A stretch of DNA of 64,000 nucleotides, from contig NZ_FOTT01000016.1 in the NCBI RefSeq assembly GCF_900114655.1, positions 1-64,000 of the forward strand, given 5' to 3'. Source of the stretch: Candidatus Frackibacter sp. WG13. GTDB lineage: Bacteria; Bacillota; Halanaerobiia; Halobacteroidales; Acetohalobiaceae. The position numbers and the translations under genes were made by a program. Positions 51,374 through 61,691 of the stretch are shown one piece after another (position 1 is the stretch's first letter; each line of letters opens with the position of its first letter). Under the pieces are notes generated by a model. The model was not told the DNA's origin, made no database searches, and saw only the letters and a list, made by a program, of their open reading frames with translations.

Positions 51374-52585
51374 ATGAACATAGTTTTATCATTTAGCTTG
51401 ATGTTGTTTTCTGGGTTTATAGTAGGAAATCTTTTTAAAAGAATGGGAATTCCGTCGATTACAGGGTATATATTAACAGGAGTGGTATTTGGTGAATCCG
51501 TTTTAGGAATTCAGACTCATGAATATGTTGAAGCATTAGCTCCAATTACAAACTTAGGTTTAGGATTAATAGCTTTAACGATAGGTGAAGAGTTGATTAT
51601 AGATGAATTGAAAAGGTTAGGTTCCACTATTATAAGTATAACGTTCTTTCAATTTCTAGGAACTTTTATAGTCGTACTTAGCGTTATGCTATTATTTGGT
51701 GTTGCACTACCTTTAGCATTAATTTTAAGTGCAATTGCTTCAGCAACTGCACCAGCAGCTACTACTGCAGTCATTGAAGAATGTAAAGCTAAAGGACCTT
51801 TTACTAGTACTTTGTTAGCGACTATTGCTATTGATGATGCAGTCTGTATAATATTGTTTGGATTAGTGCTAGCAGTAGATCAAGTCTTAATTAATGGTGG
51901 TGGCTCATTACTTAGTATGATAGGGCAGCCGTTTATTGAAATATTTGGTTCGATAATTGCAGGGTTGATAATTGCTAAAATACTTGCTTTTTTAGCTCAT
52001 CGAACTAGATTAAAGAAAGAGTATCTATTAATTGTATTGACTACTGTGTTACTTGATATGGAATTAGCAGATATGTATCATTTATCTCCTTTATTAGTTA
52101 ATATGGTGGCTGGTTTTACTCTTACTAATTTTTTCAACTCTCAGCATGAAATTAGAGAAGTGATTGAAGTAGCTGAAGTACCAATTTTTGTTGCCTTCTT
52201 TACTTTAGCGGGAGCAGAGTTGCAGTTAGGTGCATTATTTAATACTGGAGTACTTGGAATCGCTTTTATAGCTTCTAGGATGATAGGCAAAATTTTAGGT
52301 TCTTGGACAGGAGCAACAGTTTCAAAAGCATCTACAAAGGTACGACGCTATTTAGGCTTAGGACTAATTCCTCAGGCAGGAGTAGGAGTTGGATTAGTAT
52401 TTGTTGCTGCAGAGGCTTTTCCACAATTTAATGAAATTCTAACTTCGCTTGTTTTAGCTTCTGTAGCAGTCAGTGAATTAATTGGACCATTAGCGGCTAA
52501 GTTTGCATTGGAAAAAGCAGGAGAAATAAATCAAGAGTTTGAAGATTCTTCATTGACTGAGAAAACAAGCACTATATGTGCTTAA
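51374..52585 (+). CDS. CPA2-type cation:proton antiporter with intact DD motif
   Basis: 403 residues, ATG 51374 after AAAGGGGG. Strong similarity to the upstream copy throughout, including IVLSFSLMLFSGFIVGNLFKRMGIPS, LGIQTHEYVEALAPITNLGLG and the tail KTSTICA. The ion-binding site is TIAIDDAVCII (Asp154-Asp155), as in electrogenic CPA2 antiporters, preceded by ATAPAATTAVIEE. A tandem duplication followed by divergence is clear. Likely role: sodium or potassium homeostasis in high salt. A strong terminator follows. Confidence 0.88.
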   Translation: MNIVLSFSLMLFSGFIVGNLFKRMGIPSITGYILTGVVFGESVLGIQTHEYVEALAPITNLGLGLIALTIGEELIIDELKRLGSTIISITFFQFLGTFIVVLSVMLLFGVALPLALILSAIASATAPAATTAVIEECKAKGPFTSTLLATIAIDDAVCIILFGLVLAVDQVLINGGGSLLSMIGQPFIEIFGSIIAGLIIAKILAFLAHRTRLKKEYLLIVLTTVLLDMELADMYHLSPLLVNMVAGFTLTNFFNSQHEIREVIEVAEVPIFVAFFTLAGAELQLGALFNTGVLGIAFIASRMIGKILGSWTGATVSKASTKVRRYLGLGLIPQAGVGVGLVFVAAEAFPQFNEILTSLVLASVAVSELIGPLAAKFALEKAGEINQEFEDSSLTEKTSTICA

Positions 52586-52616
52586 TATAGATTATAAAGT
52601 AACTCCCCTTTAATAA

Positions 52617-52650
52617 GACCGCTATTAGTTTTAACTAATAGCGGTCTTTT
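52617..52650 (+). terminator. Terminator of the antiporter pair
   Basis: GACCGCTATTAGTT-TT-AACTAATAGCGGTC is a perfect 14-bp stem followed by TTTT. Confidence 0.93.
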
Positions 52651-52837
52651 AATTTAATGAATCTTTATTAGAGTAAAGTATTAAACTGAAAAAAAGGTAG
52701 TAATTTGGCTTAAAAAAGAGGTTTAGATAGCTAAACTAACTTATATAAGCTAGATGACGTTTGTCATTATATCATTTTTTCGTTATAATTTAGTAGGTTA
52801 AAGTATTAAATTAATATAATGTTAAATAGGGGGAAGA

Positions 52838-54256
52838 ATGATGGAAGAGAAAAGAAGACCAAGTTTTTTTGCAGCAATATTACCGATTATAATAACCGCA
52901 CTTTTATTATTTACAGGAATAGTATTTTTGGGAATTGACCCACATATTCCTCTAGTCTTAGGAACTATGCTAGCCAGTTGTTTAGGTGTATGGTTAGGGT
53001 TTGAATGGCAAGAGATTGAAGAAGGTTTATTGGATGGTATAAATGTGGCTATGGGTTCGATTATTATCTTATTAATTATCGGTATAGTAATTGGTACTTG
53101 GATTTTAAGCGGGACAGTACCAACAATGATCTATTATGGAATGCAGCTTTTATCGCCAAAGATATTTTTAGTAGCAACAACTTTGATTTGTGCTGTAGTT
53201 TCAGTGGCTAGTGGTAGTTCATGGACAACAGCAGGAACGATTGGGATTGCTTTAATTGGTATTGGACAAGGTTTAGGGATTCCGCTACCAATGGTAGCAG
53301 GAGCAATTATTTCTGGTTCTTATTTTGGTGATAAGATGTCGCCATTATCAGATACTACTAATTTGGCTTCGGCGATGGCTGGGAGTAATTTGTTCGAACA
53401 TATTAAGCATATGTTCTATACTACAACACCGGCTTTGATAATTTCATTGATTTTATACGCAATTTTAGGAAGTAGGTTTGGAGCTGAAAATCTTGATACT
53501 GAAAAGATAAACTTAATTTTAAATACTCTAAATCAGACTTTTACTATTAATATTTGGATGTTGTTACCGGCAGTGGCAGTAATTATTATGGCAGCAATGC
53601 GTTTACCAGCCATTCCAACTTTAATATCCGGTTCGTTAATAGGTGGAGTCTTTGCTATGTTATTTCAGAGTGCTAGTTTTTCAGGAGTTATTAATGCTAT
53701 GCATTATGGATATAGTAGTGAAACAGGAGTGAAAGTAGTCGATAGTTTATTAACACGTGGTGGTTTAGATAGTATGATGTGGACTGTATCTCTTATTTTA
53801 TGTGCTTTAGCTTTTGGGGGGGTACTTGATAAGATTTCTGTGTTAGAAGTTATCGTAAATAAGATATTATCTTTGGCTAATACAACTGGTAAGTTGATTG
53901 CTAGTAATATTATAGCTTGTATCGGTGCTAATGCTTTATTAGGAGATCAATTTTTATCAATTATTGTTCCTGGTAAGATGTATAAGGCAGCCTATGAACA
54001 AAAAGGACTACATCTTAAGAATCTGTCTAGAGTATTAGAAGATAGCGGTACCTTAACAGCAGTCTTAATTCCATGGACAGCCGGAGGAGCTTATATGGCT
54101 TCTACTTTAGGTGTAGATACTTGGGCTTATGTACCATATGCATTTTTTAATTTAACTGTACCAATTATTTCGATGATTTATGGATTTATGAATATAACTA
54201 TTGAAGAAGCTAATGATGTAAAAATCGTAAATTCAGAGACTCCAAAAACAATATAG
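52838..54256 (+). CDS. nhaC: NhaC-family Na+/H+ antiporter
   Basis: 472 residues, ATG 52838 after TAGGGGGAAG. About 11 or 12 membrane segments; family motifs VASGSSWTTAGTIGIALIGIGQGLGIP, AGAIISGSYFGDKMSPLSDTTNLASA and LIPWTAGGAYMASTLGVDTWAYVPYA. NhaC antiporters expel sodium in exchange for protons, important in halophiles. Own transcription unit. Confidence 0.94.
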   Translation: MMEEKRRPSFFAAILPIIITALLLFTGIVFLGIDPHIPLVLGTMLASCLGVWLGFEWQEIEEGLLDGINVAMGSIIILLIIGIVIGTWILSGTVPTMIYYGMQLLSPKIFLVATTLICAVVSVASGSSWTTAGTIGIALIGIGQGLGIPLPMVAGAIISGSYFGDKMSPLSDTTNLASAMAGSNLFEHIKHMFYTTTPALIISLILYAILGSRFGAENLDTEKINLILNTLNQTFTINIWMLLPAVAVIIMAAMRLPAIPTLISGSLIGGVFAMLFQSASFSGVINAMHYGYSSETGVKVVDSLLTRGGLDSMMWTVSLILCALAFGGVLDKISVLEVIVNKILSLANTTGKLIASNIIACIGANALLGDQFLSIIVPGKMYKAAYEQKGLHLKNLSRVLEDSGTLTAVLIPWTAGGAYMASTLGVDTWAYVPYAFFNLTVPIISMIYGFMNITIEEANDVKIVNSETPKTI

Positions 54257-54284
54257 TTTGATATGAATATTATTAAAAATAGTT

Positions 54285-54326
54285 AAAGGGCTTTCAGATT
54301 TAATTTAAATCTGAAAGCCCTTTTTC
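54285..54326 (+). terminator. Terminator after nhaC
   Basis: AAAGGGCTTTCAGATTTAA pairs perfectly with TTAAATCTGAAAGCCCTTT, then TTC. Strong stem of 19 bases. Confidence 0.93.
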
Positions 54327-54484
54327 TTTTTAATAAAACATTTTTTAAGTTTGACTCATATAATACCATTAATGATTAATAAATATAGAAAATATATAAA
54401 GAACTAATGAGTGAAGGCATGTTGAATATTGAAAGTAATAGTTTTAGTTATTAGTAAATATAATGAAAAGGAGAGGTGAAATAA

Positions 54485-56998
54485 TTGGGAATAAATGTAA
54501 ATAAATCTTTATCTTCTAAGTTGCCAAATAAAATAGAAGGATTAGAGAGGTTAGCTTATAATTTATGGTGGTCTTGGAATTTGGAAGCCAAAGCATTATT
54601 TAGGATAATTGATAGTCAATTATGGGAAGAGGTGAGTAGGAATCCAGTAGAGCTATTAGTAAAAGTTGATAGTCAAAGATTAGAGGAGCTAAAGGAGGAT
54701 AAGGAATTCATTAATAAGTATCATCAGGTTATTAATGATTTTAATGATTATTTAGACCAGGATAGTATTAGGTTTGCAGAAGAAAAGAATCAAGACGAGA
54801 ATGATAGAGAAGTAATTGCATATTTTTGTGCTGAATTTGGTTTACATGAATCATTGCCAATATATTCTGGGGGTTTAGGAGTCTTAGCGGGTGATTACTG
54901 TAAGACGGCTAGTGATTTTAATTTACCATTTGTAGGAGTAGGATTGTTGTATCATCATGGTTATTTCAAACAGAAGATTAATAAGAATGGTTGGCAAGAG
55001 GAATCTTATCCTAAACTTAATTTTGATTATTTACCAGTAACTCCTGTTAAAGATAATGAGGGGAAAGACTTATTAATTAATCTTGACTTAGTTGGTCGTA
55101 AGGTGTGGGTTAAAATATGGAGGGTTGAAGTGGGGAGAATTCTTATCTATCTATTAGATACAGATTTAGCGATTAATACGGAATCGGATAGGAAGTTAAC
55201 TTCACAGCTCTATTATTCAGATCAGGAAGTACGTATTTCACAAGAAATCATTTTAGGTATAGGTGGTGTTAAAGCCTTAGATGCAATGGGATATTCACCA
55301 TTATTATGGCACATGAATGAAGGACATTCCGCATACTTAGGTTTAGAAAGGATTATTCATTTAATGAAGGTAGAAGGATTAAGCTTTAATGAAGCAGTAG
55401 AAGCGGTAGCTGTTAATACTCTATTTACTACCCATACTCCTGTGCCTGCTGGTAATGAAACTTTTTCTATTGATTTAAAAGAGAAATACTTTGCTGGTTA
55501 TTGGCAAAAATTAGGTTTGACTAAGAAAGAATTTATGCAATTAGGTCAAATAGACTCTGAGGATGAAGGTTTCTGTTTAACAATTCTTGGTTTACATTTA
55601 GCACGATTTAATAATGGGGTTAGTAAACTTCATGGCCAAGTTGCTAGTGAGATGTGGAAAGAAGTTTGGGATGGGGTTCCGAGCAAAGAAAATCCGATTA
55701 CTTATGTTACGAATGGGATTCATACTTTGACTTGGTTAGCATCAGAATGGAAAGAGGTTTTTAATAACTATCTTCCAAATAATTGGCAAGAGCGAATTTC
55801 AGAAAAGAAAGTTTGGGAGAGGATCCGTACTATTCCAGCTAAGGATTTTTGGCAGATACACTACAGGTTAAAGGTTAAGTTAATTAATTTCATTAATAAT
55901 CAATTATTAATGAAACACGGGAAACAAGAAGATAAGCGATTATTAGATAAAGATACCCTGACAATTGGATTCGCTCGACGTTTTGTTACTTATAAGCGGG
56001 CTGATTTAATCTTTAAGGATTTAGAGAGATTAAATAGAATTTTTAATAATACTGGAAGAGAAGTTCAGATTATCTTTGCTGGCAAGGCCCATCCAGCAGA
56101 TGATGCTGGTAAGGAATTAATTAAGAAGATTTATGATATAGCGCAAACGGAAGAGTTCAAAGGGAAGATAGTTTTTTTAGAGGATTATGATATGCATTTA
56201 GCTCGTCTATTAATTCAAGGGGTAGATCTTTGGTTAAATAATCCAAGACGACCTTTAGAGGCTAGTGGTACTAGTGGTCAGAAAGCAGCAATTAATGGTG
56301 GGTTAAACTTTAGTGTTTTAGATGGTTGGTGGTGTGAAGGATACAATGAAAAGAATGGTTGGGTTATTGGGAGTCAAGATGAAAAAGATTATAGAGATTC
56401 AAAAGAACAAGACTTAATTGATAGTATTTCATTATATGAGACTTTAGAAGAGGAGATAATTCCTTTATATTATGATTTTAATGAAGAGGGTTTTTCTAAT
56501 TTATGGATAGATTATATGAAAGAATCTATGATATCTAATGGCTATCAATATAGTACTGATCGAATGATGGAGGAATATATTACGCAATTATATACTCCGG
56601 CTATTAAACGAGGTAATAAATTTAAAGAAGATAATTATTGTAAAGCTAAAGAGTTTTCAAATTGGAAGAATAAGTTATATGAAAACTGGGAGCAAGTAGA
56701 AGTTATTGCTTCTAAACAAGTTAATGGTACTATAGATAAAAGAAGGTTTGAATTGAAGGTTAAGCTAGGCAACTTAATTCCTAAGGATGTAACTGTTGAG
56801 TTATATGCAATATCTAATGATATTGAGAGGCAAGCAATTATTATACCTACGAATTTAAAAGAAGAATTACAGAATAACTTATATCTTTATTCCATTATAA
56901 CAGATGTAAAAGAGGAATATAGATATACTTTTAGGGTAGTACCAAATGAATCAAAATTAACTAATAAACATGAATTAGGACTGATTAGATGGGAGTAG
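54485..56998 (+). CDS. glgP: Alpha-glucan (glycogen) phosphorylase with DUF3417 N-terminus
   Basis: 837 residues from TTG 54485, after GGAGAGGTG. Residues 10-110 match the DUF3417 domain (IEGLERLAYNLWWSWNLEAKALF). Then the GT35 core: EFGLHESLPIYSGGLGVLAGDYCK, HMNEGHSAYLGLER, FTTHTPVPAGNE, FARRFVTYKRADLI and the pyridoxal phosphate site EASGTSGQKAAING (Lys600). It releases glucose 1-phosphate from storage glucan. The Met-to-Gln change before the Lys is shared by some DUF3417-type enzymes. It precedes glgC by 39 bases. Compare the second, short phosphorylase at 61854. Confidence 0.95.
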   Translation: MGINVNKSLSSKLPNKIEGLERLAYNLWWSWNLEAKALFRIIDSQLWEEVSRNPVELLVKVDSQRLEELKEDKEFINKYHQVINDFNDYLDQDSIRFAEEKNQDENDREVIAYFCAEFGLHESLPIYSGGLGVLAGDYCKTASDFNLPFVGVGLLYHHGYFKQKINKNGWQEESYPKLNFDYLPVTPVKDNEGKDLLINLDLVGRKVWVKIWRVEVGRILIYLLDTDLAINTESDRKLTSQLYYSDQEVRISQEIILGIGGVKALDAMGYSPLLWHMNEGHSAYLGLERIIHLMKVEGLSFNEAVEAVAVNTLFTTHTPVPAGNETFSIDLKEKYFAGYWQKLGLTKKEFMQLGQIDSEDEGFCLTILGLHLARFNNGVSKLHGQVASEMWKEVWDGVPSKENPITYVTNGIHTLTWLASEWKEVFNNYLPNNWQERISEKKVWERIRTIPAKDFWQIHYRLKVKLINFINNQLLMKHGKQEDKRLLDKDTLTIGFARRFVTYKRADLIFKDLERLNRIFNNTGREVQIIFAGKAHPADDAGKELIKKIYDIAQTEEFKGKIVFLEDYDMHLARLLIQGVDLWLNNPRRPLEASGTSGQKAAINGGLNFSVLDGWWCEGYNEKNGWVIGSQDEKDYRDSKEQDLIDSISLYETLEEEIIPLYYDFNEEGFSNLWIDYMKESMISNGYQYSTDRMMEEYITQLYTPAIKRGNKFKEDNYCKAKEFSNWKNKLYENWEQVEVIASKQVNGTIDKRRFELKVKLGNLIPKDVTVELYAISNDIERQAIIIPTNLKEELQNNLYLYSIITDVKEEYRYTFRVVPNESKLTNKHELGLIRWE

Positions 56999-57037
56999 TC
57001 ATATAAATTTGGTAACTTTTAATACTGGGGTGATAGG

Positions 57038-58291
57038 ATGAAGACTTTAGCATTAATTTTGGCTGGAGGAAGAGGTAGTAGACTAGATATTTTATCTAAA
57101 CATAGGGCTAAGCCGAGTGTACCTTTTGGTGGCAAGTATAGAATTATTGATTTTGCTTTAAGTAACTGTGTTAATTCCCATATCTATAATGTAGGTGTTC
57201 TAACACAGTATTTACCTAGGTCCTTAAATGAACATATTGGGATTGGTAAGGCTTGGGATCTAGACCGGCAGTTTGGTGGAGTAAATATTTTGCATCCCTA
57301 TACGGGTAGAAAGGGTGGATGGTATCAAGGTACAGCACATGCTGTTTTTCGAAATCTAAATTATATTGAAGAGATAGACTCTGAATATGTAATTATTCTA
57401 TCTGGAGATCATATTTATAAGATGGATTATGCTAAGTTGATAGACTTTCATAAGGCTAAAGAAGTAGAATTAACAATAGCAGTAAAGAAGGTTCCAAAAA
57501 GTGAGGCCCATCAATTTGGTATTTTAGATGTTAATAAGGATATGAGAATTATCGATTTTAAAGAGAAACCCAAAGAGCCACCTAGTGATTTAGCTTCAAT
57601 GGGAATCTATGTCTTTAATAAAGAGGTTTTGGTCAATAAATTAAAAGAATTTTGTACGCAAGAAAACTCAGATTTCGGACATCATATCATACCACAGATG
57701 ATTAAAAATAATAAGGTTTTTGCATATGAATTTAATGGATATTGGCAAGATGTAGGTACAGTTAAGTCATTTTGGGAAACGAATTTAGCTTTAATTAATT
57801 CTAAGACCGGGATAGACTTAAATGATAAAAGTTGGCCGTGGCATACTAATAGTATAACGAGATCACCGGCTAGATTTGGATCAAGCAGCAAGGTAAAGCA
57901 GAGTTTAATATGTAATGGAGCAGTTATTAATGGAGAAGTAGAGAATTCAGTTATTTCTTCTGGAGTGAGGGTTGAAAAAGGAGCATTCATTAAAGATTCA
58001 ATTATATTTAATGACACTCAAATTAAAACAGGAGCAATGGTCTGTAAAAGTATAATTGATAAGGAAGTAGTTATTGGGAAGAAAGCTAAAATAAGCTCAT
58101 GTAGTATTCAAACTAAAAATTTTGAGCAACCAGAAGTTATATATGGTGGTTTAAATTTAATAGGGAAGAGGGCTGTAATCCCTGCTAATACTTTAATTAG
58201 TGGAAATTGCAGGATTTACCCTGAAGTTAAAGAACGAGATTTTAATAATAAATTTATTCCAAGTGGAAGTACAATTAGACCACGTAACTAA
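57038..58291 (+). CDS. glgC: Glucose-1-phosphate adenylyltransferase
   Basis: 417 residues, ATG 57038 after GGGGTGATAGG. Nucleotidyltransferase signature LALILAGGRGSRLDILSKHRAKPSVPFGGKYRIIDF, then GWYQGTAHAVFRN, ILSGDHIYKMDY and FKEKPKEPPSDLASMGIYVF, followed by a left-handed beta-helix (about 290-400). It makes ADP-glucose, the donor for glycogen synthase GlgA, which is not in the window. Catalytic residues are intact, so GlgC rather than the inactive GlgD subunit. Probably in an operon with glgP. Confidence 0.95.
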   Translation: MKTLALILAGGRGSRLDILSKHRAKPSVPFGGKYRIIDFALSNCVNSHIYNVGVLTQYLPRSLNEHIGIGKAWDLDRQFGGVNILHPYTGRKGGWYQGTAHAVFRNLNYIEEIDSEYVIILSGDHIYKMDYAKLIDFHKAKEVELTIAVKKVPKSEAHQFGILDVNKDMRIIDFKEKPKEPPSDLASMGIYVFNKEVLVNKLKEFCTQENSDFGHHIIPQMIKNNKVFAYEFNGYWQDVGTVKSFWETNLALINSKTGIDLNDKSWPWHTNSITRSPARFGSSSKVKQSLICNGAVINGEVENSVISSGVRVEKGAFIKDSIIFNDTQIKTGAMVCKSIIDKEVVIGKKAKISSCSIQTKNFEQPEVIYGGLNLIGKRAVIPANTLISGNCRIYPEVKERDFNNKFIPSGSTIRPRN

Positions 58292-58370
58292 ATATCTCAA
58301 TATAGTACTTTAAATTCTTACGTAAATTTGTTATAATTAGCTCTAAGATAAGTAGAAAGGATTGAGTAGT

Positions 58371-59870
58371 ATGGAATATATTAGTACTAGGGGAAATTAT
58401 GATGCAGTTAGTGCAGCAGAAGCGATTAGATTAGGTATGGTACCAACTGGGGGGCTATTTGTACCAAAAGAGATTCCGCAATTTAGTAAAGAAGAGATCA
58501 TTGAGATGCAGGAGATGAAGTATCAAGAGATTGCTAAGAAGGTGCTTTCGGTATTTTTAAATGATTATACTAACCAGGAATTAAAAGAGGCTATTAATAG
58601 TGCTTATAATACTGATAAATTTACTTCAGAGGAGATTACTCCGCTACATAGATTAAATGATAATTGTTATTTTTTGGAGTTGTGGCATGGGCCTACGGCT
58701 GCTTTTAAAGATTTGGCTTTGCAGTTGTTGCCTTATTTATTAGTGCAAGCAATTGAGAAGCAGGAATTAGAAGAAGAAGTCTTAATTTTAGTGGCTACTT
58801 CTGGAGACACAGGGAAAGCTGCTTTAGAAGGGTTCAAGGATGTTGATGGGATTAGTATCATTGTGTTTTATCCTCAACAAGGTGTAAGTAAAGTACAAGA
58901 ACATCAGATGGTTACTACTGGAGGGGATAATACTTCGGTAGTAGCTGTAGCTGGTAATTTTGATGACTGTCAGAGTAGTGTTAAAGAGATTTTTGGAGAT
59001 AAAGATTTTAATGAGTTAATTGAAAAGAAAGGTTATCAATTTTCATCAGCTAATTCTATTAATTGGGGTAGATTAGTGCCGCAGATTATCTATTATTTTG
59101 CTTCTTATGCAGATTTATTAAGTAAAGATGAGATAGAAACGGGCGAAAAGATTAATGTTACTGTTCCAACTGGTAATTTTGGTAATATTTTAGCCGGGTA
59201 TTATGCTTATAGGATGGGATTACCCATTAATAAGTTTATCTGTGCTTCTAATGATAATAATATCTTAACTGATTTCTTTGATACAGGGGTTTATGATAAA
59301 GACCGTTCCTTTAAGGAGACGATTAGCCCGGCAATGGATATCTTAATTTCTTCTAACTTAGAAAGGTTCTTATTTGAGATAACTGGTCATGATTCGGAAA
59401 AGATTAATAATTGGTATCAACAGTTAAGAGAAGATGATGAATTTACAATTGATAATCAGACTAAAGAAAAGATTGCAAAGATATTTGTCGGTCAGTATGC
59501 TACTGAAGAGGAGACTGAAGAAAAGATTAAGGAAATTTACCAAGAGTATAATTATGTAATAGACCCTCATACTGCCGTAGGAGTTAAAGCTTATCATGAT
59601 TATTTAAGTAAATGTGATGATAAGACTAAGACAATAATTAATTCTACAGCTAGTCCTTATAAATTTAGTTCTACAGTGTTATCTGCTATTGATGATGGTG
59701 CTATTTCTGAAAAGATAGATGAGTTTAAAGTTTTAGATAGATTAGAAGAAGAGACAGGGATTACTATTCATCCAGGGTTAAAGAATTTAGCTGAGCTATC
59801 GGTGAGACATAATTGTAATTGTAGAGTAGAAGATATTCGGGATATGATTTCACAAATTATAGATGAGTAA
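58371..59870 (+). CDS. thrC: Threonine synthase
   Basis: 499 residues from ATG 58371, after GAAAGG; a TTG at 58362 lies too close to the site. Begins MEYISTRGNYDAVSAAEAI, with HGPTAAFKDLALQLLPYLL carrying the pyridoxal phosphate Lys, VATSGDTGKAALEGFKDV and FSSANSINWGRLVPQI. It turns homoserine phosphate from ThrB into threonine. The thr operon is about 47 kb upstream, so thrC is unlinked. A TATAAT at 58332-58337 suggests its own promoter. Confidence 0.95.
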   Translation: MEYISTRGNYDAVSAAEAIRLGMVPTGGLFVPKEIPQFSKEEIIEMQEMKYQEIAKKVLSVFLNDYTNQELKEAINSAYNTDKFTSEEITPLHRLNDNCYFLELWHGPTAAFKDLALQLLPYLLVQAIEKQELEEEVLILVATSGDTGKAALEGFKDVDGISIIVFYPQQGVSKVQEHQMVTTGGDNTSVVAVAGNFDDCQSSVKEIFGDKDFNELIEKKGYQFSSANSINWGRLVPQIIYYFASYADLLSKDEIETGEKINVTVPTGNFGNILAGYYAYRMGLPINKFICASNDNNILTDFFDTGVYDKDRSFKETISPAMDILISSNLERFLFEITGHDSEKINNWYQQLREDDEFTIDNQTKEKIAKIFVGQYATEEETEEKIKEIYQEYNYVIDPHTAVGVKAYHDYLSKCDDKTKTIINSTASPYKFSSTVLSAIDDGAISEKIDEFKVLDRLEEETGITIHPGLKNLAELSVRHNCNCRVEDIRDMISQIIDE

Positions 59871-59970
59871 TTGTTCAGGTAAATCTCATAATTAGATTTT
59901 AAGCATAATTAACACGGAATTTTGAACATCAACAATTAATTATACATGAATATTTTATATTCTTTTTGCA

Positions 59971-59998
59971 GGCCAGCTTAAAAATAGCTGGTCTTATT
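59971..59998 (+). terminator. Terminator after thrC
   Basis: GGCCAGCTT-AAAAA-TAGCTGGTC followed by TTATTTT. The 253-base gap before the next gene also has a weak copy of the dispersed motif near 59885-59910. Confidence 0.75.
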
Positions 59999-60123
59999 TT
60001 ATCAAAAGTATATAAAGGTTTTAATGGTCTAATTGTTGAATATTATTAAATGAAGTATATTATTGGCTAAGATGCTAATAAACGATTTATTTTGACAAAA
60101 TATTATTTTTTGGAGGAGGTTTT

Positions 60124-61614
60124 ATGAATATAAGGAAGTTTAAGGAGATAACATTAAATATTGAAACTTTAGATAATAATGAAGTTAATTTCAGAACAAA
60201 AGATGAAATGATAAATCTTGATACTAAAACGATAGTTAATGATTTTCCTGGAGTGGCTTTTGCATTAGATAATAAAAGCAGGTTAGTAGCCGTTAATAAT
60301 AGATTCTGTGAATGTTTAGAAGATACAAGAGCAGGATTATTAGGCAAGAAGCTTTCTGATTTGAATTTAGGGATTGACTGGGATAAGCTTTCTTTAAAGG
60401 AGACTTTACGAACTGGGAAGCCGACTTATGGTTATCGTAATAATTTATTTATAGATTATGATTATCAACTTATTTATTGTAATCTGCCTATTAATTTAGA
60501 TACTGGTGAAATTGGAGTTTTGGTATTAGGAATTGAAGTAATTATGAATTCTAACTTTAAAGAAACTAAGATAATGAATTTTAATGAAAATACTAAAATA
60601 ACAGATGTTTGGATAGTGGATGATAAGTGTTGTTATGTTGATGTAACTGACCCTTATAATAAGTTTAAAGTTTCTAGTGAGGAGTTAATTGGCAAAAAAT
60701 TTACTAATGTTTTTCCGGTTGAATATGATCCATTATTGTCTGAGGCTATAGAAGAGAACAGATTATTAGAAAGTATGAGGATTTTAAATACAGGTAAAGA
60801 AAAGATTTATATGCAAGTTATTGCCTTTCCTTTAGTAATTGATGGTGAAGTTGTTGGTGGTATTGATATTTTAATTGACTTAAATTCGAAAACAAGAATA
60901 GTTAATCAAGCATATCAAGCCAACGAAATTAAGAATACTGGGGAGATGGCTTTTAGAATTATTCATGAATTACGCAATCCTTTACAAGTGACTAAATCTT
61001 CAGCAGAGTTAGGGAGTTTATTAGCTCAAAAAGAAAATGTTAATTCCGAGGAAATTGAATTATATTTTAATAAAATCAAGGATAAGGTCACAGAGGTAAA
61101 TTCTTTACTAAATCAGTTATTAGAATTTTCTCAACCGGATAAATTAGTATTAAAAGAAGTAAAAATAAAGGGTTTATTGGAAAGTTTAGAAGAATTTTTA
61201 ACTAAATATTGCTCTAAGTATAAGATAGATTTTCAAATAGAAGTTACAGAGGAGATATTAAAAGTAGAAGGAGATTACGAACTATTAGAAAGAGCATTAT
61301 TTAATATAAGTAAGAATGCTATTGAAGCATTACAAGATTATGATGGTGATCGCAAGATTATTGTTAAGTGTTGTAAAGTTAATAATGATGCTTTGATAAG
61401 TATTTCTAATACGGGACCTACTATTTCAAATGATATTAAAGATAATATTTTTGCACCTTTTACTTCTACAAAAGGTATTAATGGAGCTGGTTTAGGTCTA
61501 TCAGTAGCTTATCATATTGCACATAATTTACATGAAGGTAAATTGTGGTTTAAAAATAAAGAAGAGGTGGGACCTACTTTTTATTTAAGTTTACCTACAT
61601 TAAATAATCTTTAA
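60124..61614 (+). CDS. Orphan histidine kinase with two PAS domains
   Basis: 496 residues, ATG 60124 after GGAGGAGG. Two PAS-like regions (about 36-145, FPGVAFALDNKSRLVAVNNRF, and about 155-255), then the HisKA box FRIIHELRNPLQVTKSSAEL (phospho-His 281), N box NISKNAIEALQDY, and GAGLGLSVAYHIAHN. No membrane segment, no neighbouring response regulator. PAS-linked soluble kinases of this layout are usual in the Firmicute sporulation or stress phosphorelay; the input is unknown. Confidence 0.92.
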   Translation: MNIRKFKEITLNIETLDNNEVNFRTKDEMINLDTKTIVNDFPGVAFALDNKSRLVAVNNRFCECLEDTRAGLLGKKLSDLNLGIDWDKLSLKETLRTGKPTYGYRNNLFIDYDYQLIYCNLPINLDTGEIGVLVLGIEVIMNSNFKETKIMNFNENTKITDVWIVDDKCCYVDVTDPYNKFKVSSEELIGKKFTNVFPVEYDPLLSEAIEENRLLESMRILNTGKEKIYMQVIAFPLVIDGEVVGGIDILIDLNSKTRIVNQAYQANEIKNTGEMAFRIIHELRNPLQVTKSSAELGSLLAQKENVNSEEIELYFNKIKDKVTEVNSLLNQLLEFSQPDKLVLKEVKIKGLLESLEEFLTKYCSKYKIDFQIEVTEEILKVEGDYELLERALFNISKNAIEALQDYDGDRKIIVKCCKVNNDALISISNTGPTISNDIKDNIFAPFTSTKGINGAGLGLSVAYHIAHNLHEGKLWFKNKEEVGPTFYLSLPTLNNL

Positions 61615-61621
61615 TATAATT

Positions 61622-61662
61622 TAACCGCAAAGATAGTAATAATCTACTTATCTTTGCGGTTA
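61622..61662 (+). terminator. Terminator after the second histidine kinase
   Basis: AACCGCAAAGATAGTA ... TACTTATCTTTGCGGTT is a 14-17-bp stem followed by AATTATTT, eight bases after the stop. Confidence 0.8.
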
Positions 61663-61691
61663 ATTATTTAAATATAATAATATGGTATAAC

